From NCBI GenBank assembly GCA_016210325.1, contig JACQUK010000141.1:1-45595 (forward strand): DNA of 45,595 nt, read 5' to 3'. Under the pieces are notes generated by a model. It did no database searches and was not told the origin of the DNA. It worked only from the letters and a program-made list of their open reading frames with translations. Positions 39,964 through 45,595 of this stretch are shown piece after piece. The stretch is from Chloroflexota bacterium (GTDB lineage Bacteria; Chloroflexota; Dehalococcoidia; Lucifugimonadales; HRBIN23). The position numbers were made by a program, and so were the translations under genes. How positions within the stretch are numbered: position 1 is the first letter of the stretch; each line of letters starts with the position of its first letter.

Positions 39964-41340
39964 TTATTGGTGCGCAGGGGGCTTGTCGTTCACCGCCTCC
40001 CGGTGCCCATGGGGATGGTGTTGCACCCTGGCTGTGCCTACTGCGCGGTGCACAGGACGGCCACCCACCATGATGTGGAACAGCTCCGCCGCCGAGGTCT
40101 GACGGACGCGACGGACCTCTTCCAGGCGTGGCAGGAAGGCCAGGGCCGCCAGCAGGCGCAGGATACCTGAGAGGAGGAACATCGTGAGCAGGGCTGAGCC
40201 TAGCAGCGGGGGGACCTGACCAACCAGGAGGCTTCCGGCCAGGGCGCCCAGGCCGCCAGCGATGCCGACCCCCGCGTTGAAATAGGCCAGGTAGGCGGTG
40301 CGGTTCTTGGCAGTGGTGGCATCGTAGATGAAGTTGGTAGAGACCAGATTGAAGCCTGCCCAGGCGACACCCGTGTACACCTGCACGAAGCCCAGGAAGA
40401 CTACGTTCCTGGAAAACAGCCAGAGCAATGGCACCACTCCAATGAGTACGCCTGCCCACCTCAGCATTCTTCGGTTGCCCGCCCGGTCAGCGGCGGTGCC
40501 CCAGTGGGTGACGACCAACAGCGCCGCCAGGGAAGAGGCGACGCCGAGGACCGTGAAGGTCAAGTAGTCCAGCTTGAGCTCTCGCAGCATGTAGGGGGTG
40601 AAGAAGGGGCCACCGATGTTCACGACGAAGTACACACAGAACAGGTACAGCATCGCCCTGCCCAGGTTCGTCCTGGGGAGCTGACGGAAAAAGTCTGCCA
40701 GGCCCACTCGCTCGTCGTCGTTGGCACCGTGTGGCAACTCCACCAGGGTAGTCAGGAGGGCCAACGAGACCCCCCGGAACCCAAGTGCCAGTGCGAAGAC
40801 TAGCGCAAAGCCGGTGACGCCCCGGTCACGCAGGAGGAAAAGCAACCCCCCAGCCAGGAGGAACGTCAGCATGTTTGTCAGGGTAGACCAGCGGCTGCGT
40901 GTGCTGAAGTAGCGGCCCCGAATCTGGTCCGGCACCACTTCAGCCATGATGCCACCCCACGCCGGGATAGTGATGGCATTGAAGAGGGTGTACAACACAA
41001 GGAAGGCGACAAGCCAGGCGGCTGCCGAGCCAGGGAAAAGGTAGCCCACGCTCATCACCGGCAACCACATGCTGCCGCTCAGGGCAGCGAAAAGGAGCAC
41101 CACCCGCTTGCGGCCACCCAGGAGCGGCACCAGGCGCACCGCAGCAGTCTGGGCCAGAGCACCGAAGAAGGTGGGGACCGAGGTCAGCAGCGCAAGCTGG
41201 GAGTTGGATGCGCCGAGGGCTACGGCGTAAGCAGGGGTAAAATACTCCCCCGTGCCCTGTACGGCCCCGTAAGCCATCCCTTCCAGGGTTGAGAATCGGA
41301 GCGCACGTTTCACGCGCTGGACCAGGTCATGGGTGAGCAT
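39964..41340 (-). CDS. MFS transporter, 12 helices
   Basis: This 458-residue MFS protein begins RVKRALRFSTLEGMAYGAVQ and has YAVALGASNSQLALLTSVP, like the N-terminal domain of the protein at 28610, to which it is paralogous, but it lacks that protein's C-terminal tail. Loop motif RVVLLFAALSG replaces the classical motif A. The start is ATG 41340; a GAGGAGG site lies about 20 nt upstream and TATCAT 9 nt upstream, so a short or leaderless mRNA is possible. The frame is open to 41436. The substrate is unknown. Confidence 0.85.
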   Translation of the reverse strand: MLTHDLVQRVKRALRFSTLEGMAYGAVQGTGEYFTPAYAVALGASNSQLALLTSVPTFFGALAQTAAVRLVPLLGGRKRVVLLFAALSGSMWLPVMSVGYLFPGSAAAWLVAFLVLYTLFNAITIPAWGGIMAEVVPDQIRGRYFSTRSRWSTLTNMLTFLLAGGLLFLLRDRGVTGFALVFALALGFRGVSLALLTTLVELPHGANDDERVGLADFFRQLPRTNLGRAMLYLFCVYFVVNIGGPFFTPYMLRELKLDYLTFTVLGVASSLAALLVVTHWGTAADRAGNRRMLRWAGVLIGVVPLLWLFSRNVVFLGFVQVYTGVAWAGFNLVSTNFIYDATTAKNRTAYLAYFNAGVGIAGGLGALAGSLLVGQVPPLLGSALLTMFLLSGILRLLAALAFLPRLEEVRRVRQTSAAELFHIMVGGRPVHRAVGTARVQHHPHGHREAVNDKPPAHQ

Positions 41341-41568
41341 CAAGGGTATATGATAGCACCTCCTCAGCAGCGGCCTGCTGTGCGCTAGCAAGGGAAAACC
41401 CCCAACGAGCAGCCCCAGCATGGAAGGTACCGGCACCCGGACAACACGGTAGAAGCGGTGTTACAGATTGCCCATGCGGTGCAGGCGTCAGCAAGGCCCC
41501 GCGGCACGCCGCACAGTACAATGTGCTTCGAGAGCACGCTGGCATGGCATCTGCCTTGAGGAGGCTCC

Positions 41569-43176
41569 ATGGTACAGGTCACGTGTTACCGTGGCGTTGG
41601 CCAGATCGGCGGCAACCAGTTCATGCTGGAGGATGGCGATGCCCGCCTCCTGCTGGACTTCGGGACACCCTTCTCGGAGCGGGGGCGCTTCTACGAAGAG
41701 TACCTGAACCCGCGGCCGGCCTTCGGCCTCCTTGACCCGCTGACCATGGGCCTTCTACCGCCCCTGCGGGGCCTCTACCGCACAGATATGGAGCAGGGCC
41801 TCCCAGACCTGTGGGAAAGGTCCAAGGACTCTCCCTGGTACAGGGACCTGCGAGATGCCCCGGTGCACGGCGTCCTGCTGTCCCACGCCCACCTGGACCA
41901 TAGCGGGTACATCTCCTTCCTGCGAGGGGATATTCCGGTCCTCGCCAGCGCCCTGACCGCCTTCGCGGCCAAAGCCATTCAGGACAGCGGCCGCACCGAC
42001 TTCGAAAGCGAGGTTGTCTATGCCGTCCCCAGGGAGGCCAAGGGCAGCGGCCTGATAGCCAGCGGAGACTACAGAAAGGTGCCAGCAGAGCAGCGGCCGT
42101 TCCAGGTGTTCGGCGCCGAGCGCCTCACCGACGAGTCCCATGCCTTCTGGGAGGCCACGCCCGGAGCGCGGCGCCTAGAGCCTCGTTCCCTGGTGGGGCC
42201 GGGCAATGCTGGCGGGTTGGAGGTGCGCTGCTACCCCGTGGATCACTCCATCCCCGGGGCCTGCGCCTTCGCCATCAGGACCTCGGCCGGATGGGTGGCC
42301 TACACCGGCGACCTGCGGCTGCACGGCGCCCAGGGCCACATGACCCGGCGGTCCCTCCAGGAGCTCAGGTCCCTCAAGCCAGTCCTTCTCCTGTGCGAGG
42401 GCACCAGGGCCGACCTGGAGCGGGAAGGCCAGCCCAACCCCACCGAGCAGGATGTCCAGGAGCGGGCACGCCAGGAGCTACGCAGCGCCCAGGGCCTGGT
42501 CATCGCCGACTTCGGGCCCAGGAACGTCGAGCGGCTGCTCACCTTCGCCGCCATCGCCCACGAGGCCGGGCGCGCCCTGGTGGTGCTCGCCAAGGACGCC
42601 TACCTCCTGAAGGCAGCGCACCTGGCCGACCCTGCCATCCCTTCCGCTATGGACATCCCCGACCTGCTGGTCTACGCCGAGCCAAGGCTCCAGCTTGACC
42701 GCTGGGAGCGGGCCATCCGCGAGGAGTACGGCGCCCGCATGGTGGGGCCAGCCCAGGTGCAGGCGCACCAGGATAGCTACGTCCTCTGCTTCAGCTTCTA
42801 CGACCTGGACCAGCTCCCTACCATCCGCCCCCGGCCGGGGAGCCTCTACCTGTACTCTTCCCACGAGGCCTTCAGCGAGGAGCTCCAGTTGGACTTCCGC
42901 CGCCTGCGGGCGTGGCTCGACCACTTCGGGATGCGCCACGTGGGCCTGCCACTGGAGGAGCTTGGCTGGACCGCGCGACCAGAGGAGCAGGGGTTGCACG
43001 CCTCGGGCCACGCCGACCCCAAGGGCCTTGCAGAGGTCGTCCAGGAGATTGCTCCGCAGGTCCTGGTGCCGGTCCACACGGACAAAGAGCGGGGCATCGC
43101 CTACTTCCGCCAGCGGGTGCTGGAGCCTGGCGTCCGGATCATCGTCCCCAGCTACGGAGGGCCTATCAGGGTGTAG
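41569..43176 (+). CDS. Metallo-beta-lactamase-fold hydrolase, RNase J-like
   Basis: This 535-residue protein has the MBL zinc motif SHAHLDHSG (H106-x-H-x-D-H), a second His in YPVDHSIPGA and Asp in YTGDLRLHG. A central beta-CASP-like region (VLAKDAYLLKAAHL, YSSHEAFSEE) and the late ASGHADPKGL and LVPVHTDK motifs match RNase J and related RNA nucleases. It lacks the C-terminal domain of standard RNase J. It probably processes RNA. The ATG at 41569 follows TTGAGGAGGCTCC. It is divergent from the MFS gene. Confidence 0.85.
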   Translation: MVQVTCYRGVGQIGGNQFMLEDGDARLLLDFGTPFSERGRFYEEYLNPRPAFGLLDPLTMGLLPPLRGLYRTDMEQGLPDLWERSKDSPWYRDLRDAPVHGVLLSHAHLDHSGYISFLRGDIPVLASALTAFAAKAIQDSGRTDFESEVVYAVPREAKGSGLIASGDYRKVPAEQRPFQVFGAERLTDESHAFWEATPGARRLEPRSLVGPGNAGGLEVRCYPVDHSIPGACAFAIRTSAGWVAYTGDLRLHGAQGHMTRRSLQELRSLKPVLLLCEGTRADLEREGQPNPTEQDVQERARQELRSAQGLVIADFGPRNVERLLTFAAIAHEAGRALVVLAKDAYLLKAAHLADPAIPSAMDIPDLLVYAEPRLQLDRWERAIREEYGARMVGPAQVQAHQDSYVLCFSFYDLDQLPTIRPRPGSLYLYSSHEAFSEELQLDFRRLRAWLDHFGMRHVGLPLEELGWTARPEEQGLHASGHADPKGLAEVVQEIAPQVLVPVHTDKERGIAYFRQRVLEPGVRIIVPSYGGPIRV

Positions 43177-43209
43177 GTCTTCGTGGTTTAGCTGCTATGG
43201 AGTGGCTGC

Positions 43210-43233
43210 CTGTATGGAATCAAGAACTTTTGA
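43210..43233. repeat. 24-bp direct repeat, left copy
   Basis: This sequence recurs at 44892-44915 with one mismatch (CTGTATGGAATC versus CTGTATAGAATC, then AAGAACTTTTGA in both). A CCGCTTAG follows 29-30 nt later at both sites (43262-43269 and 44945-44952). The two copies flank the two glycosylase-like genes. Confidence 0.75.
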
Positions 43234-43257
43234 ACTGAGCCTTCAAGCCTCAACCCA

Positions 43258-43983
43258 TCATCCGCTTAGGGTTTTGTCAAAGACACATTTATAGCCATAG
43301 ACGAGTTGGAGCAATGATGGGTTCACTTTAGACCTCAGTATCCGTTCTCTGATTGGCTCCTGAATCTTCTGGGCCATGTCGGCCCGTTTGAGGACATCGT
43401 CGACAACTTCATCATATTGCTGCCTTCTAAAAGAGGCCTTGAACCTTCTGAAGCTGTCTTCACTGTCGACGTATATCGACCTGTATCGGGCAGCCTGCTG
43501 CGAGTAATGGAGAAGCATAGAGACAGCCGGAGCGGATTCTTGACCACTCAGGAAATCCCGCACTCTTCGTCCGATCGCAAATATCTTCGTATCCGGCCCT
43601 GAAATCGCCTGAAGTTCATCTCGGAGCAGCGGATACCAACGGCGATAGCGTTCCATCTGCCCGAGGCGGGCCTCGGCTGTTAGCATTGCGCCCTTCGATA
43701 AGTCCGTCAGGTGATAACTTTCGCCATTCGTGCACAGAAAAGTACGGATGGCGAAGTGTAACGCAAAGTCCTCCTTCGACCAGCAGAAATTCTTGAAGCG
43801 CAGAGAGATCATCCTTTTAGCCTCGTCGGGGAACTTAGCCCAACGTCCAAGAGATGGTTCCATCGCGATGAAGACGTACTCCGCAGGTCCGTTAGGGACG
43901 AGATTTGGAAGATAAACACTGCCCTCTCTGGCTGCCTCTGCCTGGAACCTGCGTTCGAGCTGTGACCAAAGCTCGTGAAACAT
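43258..43983 (-). CDS. Uracil-DNA-glycosylase-superfamily-like protein 1
   Basis: This 241-residue protein matches the layout of UDG-fold proteins: motif A-like YVFIAMEPSLGRW, ESYHLTDLSKGAML in place of the family's LTNxVKC strand, DTKIFAIGRRVRDFL like the IxALGxxA strand and LLHYSQQ near the HPSP position. The catalytic Asp/Asn of named families is not certain, so base removal is only inferred. ATG 43983 is chosen; the frame is open to TTG 44049, which overlaps the next gene. Codon use is AT-richer than the genes to the left. Confidence 0.55.
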   Translation of the reverse strand: MFHELWSQLERRFQAEAAREGSVYLPNLVPNGPAEYVFIAMEPSLGRWAKFPDEAKRMISLRFKNFCWSKEDFALHFAIRTFLCTNGESYHLTDLSKGAMLTAEARLGQMERYRRWYPLLRDELQAISGPDTKIFAIGRRVRDFLSGQESAPAVSMLLHYSQQAARYRSIYVDSEDSFRRFKASFRRQQYDEVVDDVLKRADMAQKIQEPIRERILRSKVNPSLLQLVYGYKCVFDKTLSG

Positions 43984-44045
43984 CAAGATGTTCCCTACTG
44001 TTGCATGTTTGTCCTGGGTGTTTTGTGGTGCTGCCCGGCCAGGAC

Positions 44046-44801
44046 TCAAATCAGAGCGAGGAGTGTCTCCCCTATAAGTCTTTTGTCTGCACCCGACACT
44101 GCGCCAAACGGTGTTTGTGCAGCGCGGCCAAAGACGAACAGGGGCTCTTTCCCTGAAAGCAGCCTTCGACGGAAGGCCTTAACCTGATAAGGGCTTCGGC
44201 GGTTCTTATCGTCAACGGTATAGACGACACCTGGCTCTTGAGTCTGAGGAAAGTCAATCTTGGCGAGGTAGCCCTGCCTGACAGAAACAAGGACCACATC
44301 GGGCTGGAGTGCCTCGACGAGGTCACGCCACAACTGCCGGCCCTCGGGCTCTAGGATGGCCTGCTCGGAACGGTTTAGGCGCGACCAAGTTGGGTCGGTC
44401 GCTAGCGGCGAACAAAGGTCAGTGTGAAGAGCCCTCGACCTGTCACCCGGGTAATAGCTTGCGCTCAAGCCCTGGAGGATGGGATCAAAGGATTGGAACC
44501 AGCCTTTGTACGGGGACACACGAAAATAGCTGTTGAGCGAAGCGAGGTAAATGTCCGCATCGAGGTCTACCGCCTCTGAAACGTGAGCGGCGCCCGGGAA
44601 GCGCGAAAACGGCGAGTCACATGGAAACTCCTTTAGAGAGGGGTTCAGACCAACAGTGACCACTTTAATAGGGGAGGTAAGGTAACTGAGGCTGTCGCCG
44701 AAGTAGAGGATCGGGATTGACGGGTGCACCAACTGCCGAAAGCCATTGTGTTCAGCCCGTTTGTACAATCCCCAGGCGCGGAAAGCAAGCTCGCGTAGCA
44801 C
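44046..44801 (-). CDS. Uracil-DNA-glycosylase-superfamily-like protein 2
   Basis: This 251-residue protein, upstream of the first in transcription order, is diverged from it. It has KVVTVGLNPSLKEFP (motif A of MUG/UDG-like proteins), a Ser/Tyr-rich loop (YFRVSPYKGWFQSF), ALHTDLCSPLATDPTW and DVVLVSVRQGYLAKI. The final strand FVFGRAAQTPFGAVSG could be the C-terminal motif. It is probably cotranscribed with the gene at 43258; the stop overlaps the long frame of that gene by 4 nt. It may be a nucleic-acid or nucleotide glycosylase of a poorly studied subfamily. Confidence 0.55.
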   Translation of the reverse strand: MLRELAFRAWGLYKRAEHNGFRQLVHPSIPILYFGDSLSYLTSPIKVVTVGLNPSLKEFPCDSPFSRFPGAAHVSEAVDLDADIYLASLNSYFRVSPYKGWFQSFDPILQGLSASYYPGDRSRALHTDLCSPLATDPTWSRLNRSEQAILEPEGRQLWRDLVEALQPDVVLVSVRQGYLAKIDFPQTQEPGVVYTVDDKNRRSPYQVKAFRRRLLSGKEPLFVFGRAAQTPFGAVSGADKRLIGETLLALI

Positions 44802-44891
44802 TGCTCGGACCCTCCAGCGGATGCCTCAAGGTTTACGAATTTACGAGTTGAGCAAAACGCTTGTCTACTCCTGTAAGTAGTGCTGCCCGGC

Positions 44892-44915
44892 CTGTATAGA
44901 ATCAAGAACTTTTGA
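44892..44915. repeat. 24-bp direct repeat, right copy
   Basis: This is the second copy of 43210-43233 (23 of 24 bases). GTGCTGCCCGGCC occurs right before it (44879-44891) and again at 44029-44041, next to the upstream end of the gene at 43258. Confidence 0.75.
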
Positions 44916-44960
44916 GATGGCTTTCAGAGTAGGCTTACGGGCAACCGCTTAGAGATCGGG

Positions 44961-45452
44961 CTAGCCAAACAAAGGTCGCTGGGCCGAGGGTCCGGCCCCC
45001 TTCCTTGGATGACGCCGGTATGGATGTGCCACGGCCGGGCCAAACTCGCCCAGCACACCCTCTAAGTCTCGTTCCCCTTTTATAGTCACGAAGCTTTGCT
45101 TAGGTGAGATGTAGACCAAAGCAGGGCGTCCACGCTTTAGCAGCATTCGTATGCTGTTCAATGTGCCACAGCTCTTCCCATTCCAGAGGAACAAGCCGTA
45201 GTCAGCCTCTACCGCCATCCGCGCATCTTTCTGGGCGTAATGCTCAAAGTCGAGTTGTTGGCGACCCGTGGGGATGAAGACCGTCTTCCAGTTTCCAAGG
45301 TTGTTTCGGCAAACATGACCCGAGCAGAAGACCGTAACTTTCTCGTAGCCACGGGTGGCCAGATATTCTTGAAGTGCTTTGTCAGCGCCATTGGCGTCCC
45401 CAATAACGACGTCAAAGCCCTGAGAGACTATGTTGTCAACCCGCTCTCTCAC
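44961..45452 (-). CDS. SLOG-domain nucleotide-binding protein, probably 5'-truncated
   Basis: The 163 residues from GTG 45452 match SLOG/DprA-like Rossmann proteins: VDNIVSQGFDVVIGDANGAD, then KALQEYLATRGYEKVTVFC, a DARMAVEADYGLFLWNGKS strand and the GTLNSIRMLLKRGRPALVYI end. The usual first strand (ISGSRS-like) is found upstream of the GTG in the same frame as LSTRSVSRLNAP, but a TGA at 45489-45491 precedes it, and no start codon is visible. The N-terminus is thus broken or starts at a non-canonical codon. It probably senses or processes a nucleotide. Confidence 0.65.
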   Translation of the reverse strand: MRERVDNIVSQGFDVVIGDANGADKALQEYLATRGYEKVTVFCSGHVCRNNLGNWKTVFIPTGRQQLDFEHYAQKDARMAVEADYGLFLWNGKSCGTLNSIRMLLKRGRPALVYISPKQSFVTIKGERDLEGVLGEFGPAVAHPYRRHPRKGAGPSAQRPLFG

Positions 45453-45529
45453 AGGCGCATTCAGGCGCGAAACAGACCTAGTACTCAGTCATGCTGGTTT
45501 TGAACGGATTTGAAATAAAGCATAGACTA

Positions 45530-45557
45530 GGGGACAATCGGTGAAAGGGGTGTCCCC
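45530..45557. repeat. Inverted repeat at the IS end
   Basis: GGGGACA (45530-45536) and TGTCCCC (45551-45557) face each other 3 bp before the transposase ATG. They probably form part of an IS630-type left end or its translation-control hairpin. Nothing else is seen in 45453-45559 besides the lost SLOG N-terminus. Confidence 0.4.
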
Positions 45558-45559
45558 TC

Positions 45560-45595
45560 ATGGTAGCGGCGAAGTACGTCGTTCGATTGACCCAG
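45560..45595 (+). CDS. IS630-type transposase, first 12 codons (runs off the window)
   Basis: ATG 45560 opens MVAAKYVVRLTQ. The KYVVRLT pattern is how IS630-family transposases (ORF A or the full protein) typically begin. Only 12 codons are inside the window, so identification rests on that short match and the nearby inverted repeat. Confidence 0.4.
   Translation, partial: MVAAKYVVRLTQ

Noticed and set aside
43210-44952. Integron attC-like sites after each cassette gene
   Set aside because: No GTTRRRY/RYYYAAC pairs or integrase gene are seen; described only as direct repeats.
1-45595. CRISPR arrays, tRNA or rRNA genes
   Set aside because: No regularly spaced direct repeats and no cloverleaf or rRNA signature were seen on reading.

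Overview
The window looks like chromosomal DNA of an uncultured, GC-rich bacterium. I favour Chloroflexota of the Dehalococcoidia/SAR202 type. The reasons are two F420-type LLM oxidoreductases, a CBS-less GuaB3-type IMP dehydrogenase relative, several CoA transferases, tandem RidA-domain proteins and many short intergenic repeats. This assignment is an inference from gene content; there is no rRNA or other marker gene here.

Layout. 0.1-8.3 kb is metabolic: CaiB-type CoA transferase, Rieske ferredoxin and amidohydrolase on the minus strand, then GuaB3, a 14-TM drug-efflux MFS protein and a two-subunit CoA transferase whose A subunit carries an in-frame TGA. 8.4-11.5 kb is accessory: an AT-richer unknown gene, REP-like palindromes, a hicBA toxin-antitoxin pair and unknown small genes. 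11.8-18 kb holds an LLM oxidoreductase and era, a radical SAM/SPL-like gene with a small upstream partner and a LexA-like promoter, a second LLM oxidoreductase and a RidA-repeat protein. 18.1-22.7 kb is comM (yifB) followed by two toxin-antitoxin-like pairs and a kelch protein, separated by three degenerate copies of the comM 3' end. 22.7-26.5 kb is a zinc-uptake locus (znuA-znuC, znuB, zur) with two matching candidate Zur boxes; between znuC and znuB lies an opposite-strand small gene preceded by a leader peptide and four-segment attenuator. 26.7-43.2 kb holds a methylmalonate-semialdehyde dehydrogenase, an MFS protein with a long C-terminal extension, a cupredoxin/beta-propeller protein, a D-2-hydroxyacid dehydrogenase, a D-amino-acid-oxidase-type flavoprotein, an oligopeptide-type binding lipoprotein, a truncated HlyD-type adaptor, a second MFS protein and an RNase J-like metallo-beta-lactamase protein. 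43.2-45.6 kb is an AT-richer island with two uracil-DNA-glycosylase-like genes between 24-bp direct repeats, a SLOG-domain gene and the start of an IS630-type transposase.

Small mobile DNA is prominent. One MITE family (ends CTAGGTTGTGTTGACATT and its complement) occurs three times. There are also REP/BIME-like palindromes, a TGTCA-ended element and two 38-bp palindromes. The most promising undescribed features are the predicted cysteine-codon attenuator at 23.63-23.80 kb, the repeated comM 3' ends and the direct-repeat-bounded glycosylase-like pair. No tRNA, rRNA or CRISPR array was seen.
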